A stretch of DNA of 64,000 nt from CAWAMR01 sp963783095 (GTDB lineage: Bacteria > Planctomycetota > Planctomycetia > Gemmatales > Gemmataceae): NCBI GenBank assembly GCA_963783095.1, contig CAWAMR010000012.1, positions 1 to 64,000 of the forward strand, in the 5' to 3' direction. The position numbers were made by a program, and so were the translations under genes. Numbering within the stretch: position 1 is the first letter of the stretch; every line of letters begins with the position of its first letter. The notes beneath the pieces are model-generated. The model was not told the origin of the DNA. It saw only the letters and a list, made by a program, of their open reading frames with translations, and made no database searches. This document shows, piece by piece, positions 38,789 to 47,999 of this stretch.

Positions 38789-40358
38789 CTAACCGAGAAA
38801 TCGGCCCAGTACGTTCTTCGTCATTCGGGATGTTTCTTCGTCGCAAAGCAGACCCGTTGAATAGGTGATTGACCCCACCGAGAATACTGCGCCGCCATTG
38901 GGTGTTTCAAAAAACACCATCTGAGCGCCGCCCTCGTCGACGTTGAGCCCTTTGGCCAGCAGTTGAATGTTCCTGGGCGAACTGGGAGTTATCTTGTCGG
39001 TTTCGTGGCCGGAAGTCGCCGTCGCCGTAACGCTGATGCAGGATTTTCTTGCCGAAGATGTCGCCTTTCTTCAAGCCCGTTCCGCCAAAAATCCAGTGAT
39101 CCGGCTCAAGGACTTCATACGGCGCGGAGGTCATCGCGCCCGCGTCGCTGAAGACGACACCCAGAAGATTGGCTTCGCTCTCGCAAGCGGCGTGAAATCG
39201 ACTTTCCTTGTCTGCGGGCCAGGGATTTAAGCAGCGCATTGCCGAATTTTCCTCAAGATACTCGATGGCACTGTTGATGCCGTTGCCTCCCAGATACATG
39301 AGGTTACCGCCGCGCTCGAAAACCCACGACTTCACTCGACGATACATTTCTGCGGACCAGTACTCCGGATGGACGCTCAAAATCAGCACCTTGTAAGCGT
39401 CCAGATTGAGATCGCCATGATGGAGTTGGGAATCGGAGTAGAGATCGTAAGAATGGCCCTCGCGTTCCAGCCAGCCCAGGAGCCGCCACTCTGCGGGAGC
39501 AAGATGGCAGGCCTGCCGACCCTCGATCGGGTCGGTACATTGCACCGCTTCCGGGACGTGGTTGTAAGGCTCCGGACGATCGAAGGAGAGCGGCTCAAAG
39601 ACTTCTGCGCTGGTCCATTCGCCGTATTCTTTCATCTTGTAGCGCGGCAGATCGCTTTTCGAATTGACGATCGGCTCCTCGATCATGCGGGCCGCCATGA
39701 TGTAATTGCTTCTGCCTCCAAATGCGTTGTAGGCGTTCCAGGTGTTGGTCGAAGCGATTACGGCGATGGACGATGTTGGTTTCTTGGGAGCAACCACCAG
39801 TGGGAAGGAGAAGAATGCTCCCGACTCACCCGTGGCGTGGAAATAGTATAAACCGGTGCGTTCCGGCGCGGTGATGCGTTGAGCGTGAACTGTTCCAAAA
39901 CCTGCGTCCCAGTTGACACCGGTTTCCGCGAAGAATCCATCGGGTAGAGTCTGCATGGCAGCGCGGGGGCCGTGATTGTCGTACCAGCCTATGTTCTTGG
40001 CACATGCTTTTTTCAGGCCATAGCGCCAGAGCATCAGCTTGTAAGGCTCAACGCTATGAACGCGAAACTGAACGCTTTGCCCACCCCGACACCATTTAGG
40101 CCAGGCATAACCCAGGAGTCGATCGGAGAGGAGCCTGAACTGGTATGGTTTTGCAGATGGTAGGGTAATGGCCGAACGCTTCGAGCCATAGCCCCGGCAA
40201 GATAGAGCAACCTCAAATCGTCCTGGAGCAAGGTCGGCGAGAATTGCTCCGGAAGCGGTCGAATTGCAGGTGGATCGGCTACCGTCGGTTGCAATGAACT
40301 CGATAGCAACATCGGGGATGGCTGCGTAGTATTCGTCACTGACAAAGCCAATGAGCAT
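38789..40358 (-). CDS. N,N-dimethylformamidase large-subunit-like protein, one frameshift
   Basis: MLIGFVSDEYYAAIPDVAIEF starts an Ig-like N-terminal region. The body matches the DMFase beta-subunit-like domain: FSFPLVVAPKK, VIASTNTWNAYNAFGGRSNY, LDAYKVLILSVHPEYWS, GGNLMYLGGNGINSAIEY. After a shift near 39000 the true C-terminus, GGAVFSVGSITYSTGLLCDE...NVLGRFLG, is read in another frame down to a TAG at 38789-38791. Family members include amidohydrolases, but the activity here is not known. Confidence 0.8.
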
Positions 40359-40422
40359 AGATTCTCACGAGTGGATCGGGGGCGAATTGTCAATTGTTGC
40401 CGAGTCTTTCAAAAACCAATAC

Positions 40423-40556
40423 TAACCACAGAGGCGCAGAGAACACCGAGAAGACATCGCTCCGAGGGTGAAGTTTCAGGAAAAGAAACCGTCGCCCACA
40501 CTTCAAGCCCCGAAGTTTGTTTGGTTTTCTCTGTGTTCTCTGTGCCTCTGTGGTAA
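40423..40556. repeat. CCACAGAGG inverted repeat
   Basis: TAACCACAGAGGCGCAGAGA (40423-40452, 30 bp) and its near-exact reverse complement (40527-40556) flank a ~75-bp core. The words CACAGAGGCACAGAGAACAC are known from dispersed bacterial hairpin repeats. It lies between the DMFase-like gene and a small ORF. Confidence 0.85.
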
Positions 40557-40695
40557 GTTGGCTAGATTGGTTTTTGTGGAACTAGCCGCTGAAGATTTCT
40601 TGTGGGTTCCGAGACAGAAACCCGCCGTGGAATTAGTGTATCTGTTTTACGATGGCTTTCGTATCCGAGGACAGACTGATAAGCGAGAAGAACCA

Positions 40696-40983
40696 ATGTC
40701 TAATCATAAACAGGATCAGGCGTGTACAACCCTGGTCGAAAAAATGACGCTCAAGAAACCTCTGAGCGAAGCTGAAAAGGCACACCTTAGCCAATGTTCC
40801 GGATGTATGCTCGAAGTCGTGTTGCGCCTCGATCAGATGGCGGAAGTTTCTGCACTTCACGCGATGACGGGAGAGTCACAGGATGCGGACTTGCCGCAGC
40901 CGAATCCAGAGGTAATTCGGGCTCTCGAAAATGGGCGGCGCAATTCGTTCGCGAGTTCGGCTTGTAACAATTCTCTCCTTTAG
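40696..40983 (+). CDS. Small hypothetical protein with possible anti-sigma-type zinc motif
   Basis: This is a 95-residue protein (MSNHKQDQACTTLVEKMTLKKPLSEAEKAH). The sequence KAHLSQCSGCMLEVVL has the spacing H-x3-C-x2-C seen in zf-HC2 anti-sigma factors. No membrane segment follows. Its 3' end overlaps the stop of the convergent DUF1501 gene by 4 bases. Support is modest. Confidence 0.5.
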   Translation: MSNHKQDQACTTLVEKMTLKKPLSEAEKAHLSQCSGCMLEVVLRLDQMAEVSALHAMTGESQDADLPQPNPEVIRALENGRRNSFASSACNNSLL

Positions 40984-42350
40984 CCGAATAGAGCCGTGAC
41001 GGGTTTTCCTTCGCAGATGCGGTAGGGCCTGCCATCGCGGTCATGGACTTCCCTCTCCGGCGCCAAACCGAGTCCGTGGTAGATCGTTGCCAGAAAATCG
41101 GGGGGCGAAACGGGGCTATCTTTGACGTATTCCGCAAGCTTATCACTGCTTCCGTAAACCTGTCCGCCACGAATTCCGCCGCCCACCAATAGGGCAGACT
41201 GACACGCTCCCCAGTGTTCCCGGCCTCCATCGGGGTTGATTTTGGGGGTCCGCCCGAACTCGCCGGCGGCGGCAATCAAGGTTGTGTCCAATAGCCCCGA
41301 TTCACTCATGTCTTCGATGAGTGCGGAGAGTCCACGATCCAGCGGCGGGATGCACACGGGCGATTTCAGCAAATCGAAACCGGTCTTGGCCCCGTGAATT
41401 CCGAAGCCGGCGTGATTGTCCCAGACATTTGCTACCCGACCACCCGGAAAGATGTACATCCACGTTACCGTCACAAATCGGACTCCCGCCTCGACCAGTC
41501 GACGTGCCAGGAGCAGGCTCTCACCGTATTCATTTCGCCCATAGCGGTCGCGGACAGCGGGCGGCTCCAGATCGACGCTCAACGCGCGCTTTGCGGAGGG
41601 AGATGTCACCATCCGAAACGCTTGATCGTGGAATCCTTGAAGTCCATCGGTCGCCCTGCTCTTTTCGATGCCGCGCTGCTCTGCCTCGATCGAACTCAAC
41701 AGACCCCGACGAGCGATGAGCCGAGCTCTATTGACCTCGGCAGGCAGCGTCATCGTGTGAGCGGCCTTTTCGTTCGAGTTGGGGGCCTCGACCAGTTCCA
41801 TCGGATCATAGCGAGGACCAAGAAAACCGGCATGGGTTCCGGAATAGGTAACGCCATTGTGACCTATGGGGCGCGGCACCGTGAAGCTGGCGGGTACGTC
41901 GCCGGGTGGCGTGAAATAGGCCGAAACTGACCCGACATTGGGGAAGTCGCTGCGTTTGCGATGATTTCGAGGCACCACGAGAGTTGGATCCTGGTGGCCG
42001 GTCATCATGTAATAAACGGAGGGCTCGTGGACATTGCTGGGGTGACTCAGAGATCGGACGATAGCGATCTTGTCCATCTGCTTGGCGAGTCCCGGCATGT
42101 GCTCGCAGATGGTGATGCCGGGAATGTTGGTACGGATCGGCTGAAACTGGCTGCGAATGCCTTGGGGCGCATCGGGTTTCATGTCCCACATATCCTGCTG
42201 GGGTGGTCCGCCCCAGAGGAAGAGATAGATGCAAGATTTTGCCTTGGAGCGCGATGCCGGCGCAGCGGTAGCTTGACCAGCTCCCAGAAGCCCGGACAGA
42301 GTAAGCCCACCCAGTCCAAAACGGATCATCGCATCCCGGCGGTGAAGCAT
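40980..42350 (-). CDS. DUF1501 protein (intact)
   Basis: This 456-residue protein has a Tat-like leader (MLHRRDAMIRFGLGGLTLSGLLGAG). Blocks include KSCIYLFLWGGPPQQDMWDMKP, ITICEHMPGLAKQMDKIAIVRS, VYYMMTGHQDPT, LLLARRLVEAGVRFVTVTWM and LIAAAGEFGRTPKINPDGGREHWG, all DUF1501. It is not next to a DUF1549/1553 gene in this window. Unlike the other copies it has no frameshift. Confidence 0.92.
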   Translation of the reverse strand: MLHRRDAMIRFGLGGLTLSGLLGAGQATAAPASRSKAKSCIYLFLWGGPPQQDMWDMKPDAPQGIRSQFQPIRTNIPGITICEHMPGLAKQMDKIAIVRSLSHPSNVHEPSVYYMMTGHQDPTLVVPRNHRKRSDFPNVGSVSAYFTPPGDVPASFTVPRPIGHNGVTYSGTHAGFLGPRYDPMELVEAPNSNEKAAHTMTLPAEVNRARLIARRGLLSSIEAEQRGIEKSRATDGLQGFHDQAFRMVTSPSAKRALSVDLEPPAVRDRYGRNEYGESLLLARRLVEAGVRFVTVTWMYIFPGGRVANVWDNHAGFGIHGAKTGFDLLKSPVCIPPLDRGLSALIEDMSESGLLDTTLIAAAGEFGRTPKINPDGGREHWGACQSALLVGGGIRGGQVYGSSDKLAEYVKDSPVSPPDFLATIYHGLGLAPEREVHDRDGRPYRICEGKPVTALFG

Positions 42351-42517
42351 CGCAAACCCTCAGTACCTTTCTTGACCAATAGGCGATTATAGCCGATCGG
42401 AAGTCGCTCGCAACAAGATAACTCCGGAATTGGCTTGAGATTCGCGCCTCAGCGCGTCATGATTTTTCAATCCTCAATCTGTCTTGGCTCATCGCCATGT
42501 TTCCTCCAGGATTTGCC

Positions 42518-43279
42518 ATGAAAAGGCTCCTCGTTTTCTTTGCTTTGGTTCAGCATTGCCCGATCCTGTCCGCCGCTGATCCGTCGAAACCCAACGCCGA
42601 ACCGGTTGAACTTGTCGGTCGAGTGTCGGACTTTTGGTATAGCCGAAATTGGAGCAGCTATTATTGGCGTGAGGATTTCACCTTTCAGTTGACCGAGGCC
42701 GGCAGCGACAAGCCGCGCCGAATTATCTCCCGAGAGCCAACCCCAGCCTATATCTTCCGCATGGGAACGACGTTTACCGATCTGAAGGTGGACTGGAAGG
42801 CGAAACCGCGTGTGAAGGTAATAGGGGTCAAGACGGTCGATCGCATTCCGGCAGACTTCTACGACTTCAAACTTGATGATCCCAATTTGGTCACTGCATT
42901 GATGGTTTTCGTCGAAACGGAGCCGAAGGTTTGGAAAGCCTATTACATCAATAACTGGGTTCACAAGTGGGGGGACAAGGCTGACAAGATCATGCACGGA
43001 CACTATGCCGACAAACCGGCTCCTTACGACATCTACGGCTTCGCTCGTGGACAGGTTGCACCTTTTGAGCACAAATCTCAGGCGATCATCGAGAAGAACA
43101 AGGATAATCCATCGCTGATGTTCCACGGTCGGATTCGCTCGACCAAGGGTAATGCTTTCGGATACGAACTCGAGCTCATCGATCTGATCGGCAGGGACAT
43201 CAAGACGGGTGGGCATGTCATACTCTATGGAGATGCCAAGACGATCCCGCTGCTCGATGGTCGAAAACCAGCCAAGTGA
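42518..43279 (+). CDS. Secreted protein of unknown family (tandem paralogue 1)
   Basis: ATG 42518 gives the signal peptide MKRLLVFFALVQHCPILSAAD. The mature protein (~230 residues) starts EPVELVGRVSDFWYSRNWSSYYWREDFTFQLTE and contains DFYDFKLDDPNLVTALMVF, INNWVHKWGDKADKIM and IDLIGRDIKTG. It is about 60% identical by eye to the next gene, which begins 22 bases after its stop. No known domain is recognised; aromatic-rich beta strands dominate. Confidence 0.75.
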   Translation: MKRLLVFFALVQHCPILSAADPSKPNAEPVELVGRVSDFWYSRNWSSYYWREDFTFQLTEAGSDKPRRIISREPTPAYIFRMGTTFTDLKVDWKAKPRVKVIGVKTVDRIPADFYDFKLDDPNLVTALMVFVETEPKVWKAYYINNWVHKWGDKADKIMHGHYADKPAPYDIYGFARGQVAPFEHKSQAIIEKNKDNPSLMFHGRIRSTKGNAFGYELELIDLIGRDIKTGGHVILYGDAKTIPLLDGRKPAK

Positions 43280-43300
43280 AATCGCGTATGAGGAGTTTCC

Positions 43301-44062
43301 ATGAGAAAGCTTTGTCTGCTGGCGCTTCTTCTAAGCGGATCCCGAACCGATTTAGCCCGCGCAGCTGACCCGCCCAAGCGCGACTGGGACGCGGTCGAAT
43401 TGACCGGCAAGGTTTCCGACTTCTGGTATAGCCGGAACTGGCGCGATCGATATTGGCGCGAGGATTTTACCTTCGTTCTTACGGAAGACAGCGGCAAGAA
43501 ATGGCGAATCATCTCGCGCGAGCCGACGCCCGTTTACGACCTTCGCATGGGCACCACGTACACGAAACTGAAAATCGATTGGAAAGCGAGCCCAACCGTA
43601 AAGGTGATCGGCGTCAAGGCAATTGACCGGTTGCCGCCCGATTTCTACGACTTCAAACTGAATGAGCCCAATCTAGCCACAGCGCTGATCGTTCGCGTGG
43701 CAACCCCGTCGATGAAATGGGAGGACTATTACGTGAACAACTGGTTCCACAAGTGGGGCCCCAAGGCCGACAAAGCGATTCACGCTTACTATGCCGACAA
43801 ACCGGATCCCTACGACACTTATGGCTTCGTCTTTGGTCAGGCAGCGCCGTTCGATGCCAAGGCTTCCGCAATCATTGCCAAATACAAAGAGGATGGCTCA
43901 CTTAAATACCACGGGCGGATTCATGCCACAAAGAACAACCCCTTCGGTTATGAGATCGAACTGATCGACCTGATCGGCAAAGATCCGCGAACCGGATATA
44001 CCTTTCTCTTCGGCAATGGTAAGACAATTCCCCGGTTGGATGGCAAGAAACCGTTAAAATAG
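43301..44062 (+). CDS. Secreted protein of unknown family (tandem paralogue 2)
   Basis: MRKLCLLALLLSGSRTDLARAAD is the signal peptide. The body DAVELTGKVSDFWYSRNWRDRYWREDFTF, DFYDFKLNEPNLATALIVR, NWFHKWGPKADKAI, YADKPDPYDTYGFVFGQAAPF and IDLIGKDPRTGYTF repeats the motifs of its neighbour. This is a tandem duplication, and both copies are intact. Function unknown; presumably periplasmic or extracellular. Confidence 0.75.
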   Translation: MRKLCLLALLLSGSRTDLARAADPPKRDWDAVELTGKVSDFWYSRNWRDRYWREDFTFVLTEDSGKKWRIISREPTPVYDLRMGTTYTKLKIDWKASPTVKVIGVKAIDRLPPDFYDFKLNEPNLATALIVRVATPSMKWEDYYVNNWFHKWGPKADKAIHAYYADKPDPYDTYGFVFGQAAPFDAKASAIIAKYKEDGSLKYHGRIHATKNNPFGYEIELIDLIGKDPRTGYTFLFGNGKTIPRLDGKKPLK

Positions 44063-44397
44063 CCCGTCAGAGCAGCCCCGCTGAACGGCCCACGTCACCA
44101 GAGGCTGGCCAGGACGTCAAAGGTTGGGGACGTGCCCCGCGTTCTTGGCGAACGCGGCTACGGAGAAGCGACGACCTCCGCCGTAGCCGCGTTCGCCAAG
44201 AACGCGGGGTATCGGCGGCAAGCCGTCGGCAACTCATGCTGGGGTAATGACTTAGGTGTTTGCAACAAGTTTGTAAAAGAATTGTAACAGAAAATGGCCT
44301 CTGATCAGAACAGAAGCCAGAGAAAGGCGGCGATGAAAAGTCGGATGTTTCGTCTGCCTTCTGTTTTCTGACGTACTCTCAATCTTTCGGAGCAACA
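44063..44397. other. intergenic region with perfect 29-bp palindrome
   Basis: No ORF is supported in this 335-bp spacer. It holds the palindrome listed next and an AT-rich stretch (TTTGCAACAAGTTTGTAAAAG around 44259) likely to contain the promoter of the CRTAC1 gene. Confidence 0.4.
44135..44209. repeat. Perfect 29-bp inverted repeat
   Basis: CCCCGCGTTCTTGGCGAACG... (44135-44163) is exactly complementary to 44181-44209 with a 17-nt loop. It lies just after the tandem paralogues and could also act as a terminator stem, but has no U-tract. Confidence 0.85.
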
Positions 44398-45951
44398 ATG
44401 CGCAAGCTGGAATTCTTACGGTTACTTGTAATCGCTCTGATGACGGGTTCTGTGCTGTCCGCGGCGGAGCCGGTGAAAGCTCGATTCACCGATTTGTCGG
44501 CCAACTCCGGCCTGAAGATCGCGGCCAACACTGGTGTGGGTGGAACCAATCCTCATGGTGTTGCTGTTGGCGATTTCGATGGCAACGGTCTGCTGGACGT
44601 AATCATCCTTACCTTCGGCAAGCCACACATTTATTACTTCCACAATCTCGGTAATTTGAAGTTCAAGGATGAAACAGCAGCTTCCGGATTGATGGGATTC
44701 GAGGGCGAGGGAACCGGCATCGCCGTTGCCGATTACGACAACGACGGCCGGCCCGATCTTTATGTGACATCGCTTCGCAAAGGAGCAAGCCGGCTCTTCA
44801 GAAACGAGGGCAAGGGAAAGTTCGTCGATGTCAGCAACAAAGCCGGCGTATTGCTGACCACACCCTCTCGTTCCTGTGCCTGGTCCGACATGGACGGCGA
44901 TGGTTTCGTCGACTTGTACGTCACCTGCCCCGACGGTGCGAATTCTCTCTTTCACAATCAGCGTGATGGAACATTCAGAGAGATCGCCCAGATAGCTGGG
45001 GTCGGACTGGCGGGCCGGCATTGTCTGGGCTGCGCTTTCGCGGACGCGAACGGCGATGGTCTCGACGATTTATTCGTGACCAACTACCGGTCGCAGGAAA
45101 GCGTGCTCTTCAGAAACCTTGGCGGCATGCGATTTGAGGATGTCACTGCTCAGGCGGGACTGAAACGCAAGGCATCCTCCGTTGGCTGTGCTTTTGCCGA
45201 CATCTTTAATCGCGGACGTCTCGATTTATATGTCTCGACCGATTCCTGGCTGGCGGGGGCAAACTACACCGAAGATGAACTGCTGAAAATGAAACATACG
45301 GTTGAGCCGAACCTTCTCTACGTCAACGATGGGAAAGGTAAATTCACGGCATTTCCGGAGCCGTTATTCAATTTGAAGACGCTTTCTCACGATGTCATAC
45401 TGGAAGATCTGGATCATGACGGCTGGCTCGACATCTACGTCGGTGTCGATGCCGAAAGCGGCAACAAGTGGGCCACCAGCAAAGGCGGCAACCCTCTGTG
45501 GACTCGTGCCGATGGCAAGACCTGGAAGGAGGTCAGCAAGGAATGGGGCGTTCGACACGTGGCCAATTGCGTCTGCGTCCCCGCTGCGGATTTCGACAAC
45601 GACGGCGACCTCGACCTGCTGTTGATCAACTTCTATTCGCAGCCTGTCCTGTATCGCAATGAAACGAACGACATGAACTGGCTTCGGGTCAAGCCGCAGG
45701 GAAAGAAGACGGGCCGGGATGGGATCGGTGCCAAGGTGTCGGTGATCGACTCGGACGGGAAGATGGTGGGTTTCCGCCAGGTCCAGTCGGGAGCAGGCTA
45801 CTGCCGTTGTTCGCCACTCGAAGCTCATTTTGGTTTGGGGAAGAAACTGAGTCCTGGTTACCGCATCGAAGTCGTTTTCCCTGGGTCAAAAAAGCCGGTC
45901 GCAGTGGAGAAAGTGAAGCCGGGCCAGTATCTGGTGGTGAAGGAGGATTAG
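44398..45951 (+). CDS. CRTAC1-family FG-GAP/VCBS-repeat protein with C-terminal ASPIC/UnbV domain
   Basis: This 517-residue protein has signal peptide MRKLEFLRLLVIALMTGSVLSAAE. It carries repeated calcium-binding beta-propeller motifs D-x-D-x-D-G (GVAVGDFDGNGLLDVII, AVADYDNDGRPDLYVT, WSDMDGDGFVDLYVT, FADANGDGLDDLFVT, DLDHDGWLDIYVG, DFDNDGDLDLLLIN). The C-terminal ASPIC domain reads NWLRVKPQGKKTGRDGIGAKV...VQSGAGYCRC. It is extracytoplasmic and thought to be involved in binding or adhesion. The last base of its TAG stop is the first base of the MITE-like element. Confidence 0.9.
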   Translation: MRKLEFLRLLVIALMTGSVLSAAEPVKARFTDLSANSGLKIAANTGVGGTNPHGVAVGDFDGNGLLDVIILTFGKPHIYYFHNLGNLKFKDETAASGLMGFEGEGTGIAVADYDNDGRPDLYVTSLRKGASRLFRNEGKGKFVDVSNKAGVLLTTPSRSCAWSDMDGDGFVDLYVTCPDGANSLFHNQRDGTFREIAQIAGVGLAGRHCLGCAFADANGDGLDDLFVTNYRSQESVLFRNLGGMRFEDVTAQAGLKRKASSVGCAFADIFNRGRLDLYVSTDSWLAGANYTEDELLKMKHTVEPNLLYVNDGKGKFTAFPEPLFNLKTLSHDVILEDLDHDGWLDIYVGVDAESGNKWATSKGGNPLWTRADGKTWKEVSKEWGVRHVANCVCVPAADFDNDGDLDLLLINFYSQPVLYRNETNDMNWLRVKPQGKKTGRDGIGAKVSVIDSDGKMVGFRQVQSGAGYCRCSPLEAHFGLGKKLSPGYRIEVVFPGSKKPVAVEKVKPGQYLVVKED

Positions 45952-46102
45952 GGTGTAACCACGTTCTCTGGGGGGCGTAGCGGCGGCATCCTGCCGCCGA
46001 GAGTTTGCAGACGGCGGCAGGATGCCGCCGCTACGATCTGTCCAGCTTGGCAGCGGCGATTTCCAGCCACGGCTACGACCCCCAGAGAATATGGCTGCAC
46101 CC
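45951..46102. mobile_element. MITE-like palindromic element, copy 1
   Basis: A ~152-bp unit has imperfect 24-bp terminal inverted repeats: GGGTGTAACCACGTTCTCTG at the left and, read inward, GGGTGCAGCCATATTCTCTG at the right. An internal palindrome, GCGGCGGCATCCTGCCGCC...GGCGGCAGGATGCCGCC, flanks GAGAGTTTGCAGAC. A second copy is at 57758-57928. It carries no gene, so any movement would need a transposase in trans. The left border coincides with the CRTAC1 stop codon. Confidence 0.85.
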
Positions 46103-46164
46103 AGTTCAGACGTGTTGGACAGACGGCGTTGACACGAGTTCTTGCGGGAGTTATTTCCTCCCTT

Positions 46165-47150
46165 ATGAATGCACTCCTTTTCTCATTGCTTTTGAGCCAG
46201 ACTCCAACCCCGATCTTGCAGGCGGAGCCTGCTGCCATCAATCGTGGCGACGTCAAAAGCGGCGTGATACTGTCGCAAAGCTTCACTTTGCACCATCCAG
46301 GCAAGGGCCTGGTCTGGATCACCGCTGTCCATGCCAGTTGTGGCTGCGTGCATCCCAAGCTGTCGAGCAAATCAATATGCCCGGCGAGTCCGCGAAACTG
46401 ACTTTTGAGGTCAACACTCTCTCACAACCGGTTGGGCCAAACACTTGGAAAGCGTCAATTCGCTATCGCCTCGAAGCGCCCGAAGATGGCAAACAGCCCG
46501 TGAGCGGAGAGATCGAAGTCGGTATCAGAGCGAATGTGGTTCGAGAAATCAATGTTGATCCGGTGGCTTTGGTACTGAGCGGGGAAGGCGAATTGACGCA
46601 CATTATCACTCTCTCCGATGGCCGGGATCGACCCTTGACCGTTACCGGTGCCATGTGTGACCTGAAGAACCTCAAAGTGCAGCCTTTCCAGCCAACCATC
46701 GACGATACCGGCCGACGGATTCAACGAATCCGCGTAACCGTTTCCGCTTCTTTTCCCCCTGGAAATTACAGCGATCTGATTCGACTCCTCAGCAATGATC
46801 CCGATTATCGGGAAATCGCTGTGCCGATCCGGATTTCCCGGCGTGCCAAAGGTGAAATCGTCACCACGCCCGACCAGATGATCTTTCGGATCGCCAAAGA
46901 GCAGAACGCTTCCTCAGGTCTGATACGATTGCGCGATCCCGATGATAACCCAGTAACGATCGAGAAAATGGAAGCCGATTCTCCGAGCATTCAATGCAAA
47001 TGGGCTTCGGGGCCGGGATCGATGGTCACGGTTCGTGTCGGCGTGGACCTCACCAAAGAGCGCAAGAGCGGCAGCGGCAGGCTCACGATTCACTTGCGCG
47101 ACCCGAAGCCGCAAGTCGTTGTGATTCCCGTCTCGTGGCTGGTTCCTTGA
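46165..47150 (+). CDS. DUF1573 family secreted protein, one frameshift
   Basis: ATG 46165 (MNALLFSLLLSQTPTPILQAEP) gives a signal-like N-terminus. FTLHHPGKGLVWITAVHASCGCVHPKL is the DUF1573 Ig-like signature (…S-C-G-C…). After a frameshift near 46360 the product continues KLTFEVNTLSQPVGPNTWKASI, VVREINVDPVALVLSGEGE, FPPGNYSDLIRLLSNDPDYREIAVPI (a second Ig-like repeat), and ends VVVIPVSWLVP. Longer upstream reads in other frames run through the MITE and are rejected. Secretion and an Ig-like fold are seen; the ligand is unknown. Confidence 0.82.
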
Positions 47151-47182
47151 CCGAAGGAAACCTCCTGCGCTATACTTTAAGT

Positions 47183-47844
47183 ATGAGCGCAACGGAACGA
47201 ATGCCGGTGGAAGACATTCATCTATCCCGCATTGTGGCGGCAAGAATGAGTCTGTATCTGCGCTGTCTGGAAGGTTGGCTGCGCGATGGAGTTGTCAAGG
47301 TTTCCAGCAGTCAGATCGCCGAAGCTCTGGGAATGCGCGATGAGCAGGTTGCCCAAGTTCGAAAAGATCTCGGCTGCCTGGGAAGCATGGGTCAACCGGG
47401 TATCGGCTACAAGGTTGTGGAACTGATCGCCGCGATACGGCAAGCCCTTGGCCTAAATCGATCGTGGCACGCAGTCATGGTCGGTGCGGGGAACCTGGGT
47501 CGAGCATTGTTGAAATACCAGGGGTTTCGGGATCAGGGTTTTCGGATCGTTGCCCTTTTCGACAACGACCCCGCCAAGATCGACACCGAAATCGAAGGAT
47601 ATCGGGTCTTTGGCTTGACTGACTTGCCTGCTCAGAAGAGCGCAACCATGCAGAACTCGCCTTGATCACGGTGCCTATGGAGGCTGCCCAAAGCGTCGCC
47701 GATGAACTGGTAAATTGCGGGATTCGCGGGATCTTGAACTTTGCCCCAGTAATACTTCGTCTGCCCGCCGGAGTGAAATTAGTGAATGTGGATTTGGCGA
47801 TTCAACTGGAGCAGCTTGCCTTTCAAATCCAGATGCCTCAATAG
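47183..47844 (+). CDS. rex: Redox-sensing transcriptional repressor Rex, one frameshift
   Basis: Start ATG 47183. The N-terminal winged helix reads LSRIVAARMSLYLRCLEGWLRDG, VSSSQIAEALGMRDEQVAQVRKDLGCLG and GQPGIGYKVVEL (Rex HTH with Q-[IV]-R-K-D-L). The Rossmann NAD(H)-binding domain follows: HAVMVGAGNLGRALLKYQGF...ALFDNDPAKI. After a frameshift around 47630-47660 the C-terminal domain swap helix reads ALITVPMEAAQSVADELVNCGIRGILNFAPVIL, LVNVDLAIQLEQLAF. Rex senses the NADH/NAD+ ratio. No Rex box (TTGTGA-N6-TCACAA) is visible near it. Confidence 0.92.
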
Positions 47845-47999
47845 CACCTTTTTCCATTACCTGGTTGATACCCGAAATCACTCTTGCTCCCCATTTGTGC
47901 AGTCTGGGCAAGTTTGGCAATTCGCGATTTGCTGTCGATCCGGAAAGGATCAGTAGACATTTCCATGCTTCTGGGCTATCAGGCGCGTGCGAAAAACCC

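Noticed and set aside
46005..46165. Long N-terminal extension of the DUF1573 gene through the MITE
   Set aside because: The extension is translated palindrome sequence; the signal peptide and the first Ig domain are in a different frame from 46165.
47183..47844. Rex operator upstream of rex
   Set aside because: No TTGTGA-N6-TCACAA-like site was seen in the adjacent spacers.
47715..47999. Upstream start for the M1-barrel gene
   Set aside because: The region overlaps the Rex 3' end and encodes no signal peptide; ATG 48000 gives a good signal sequence.
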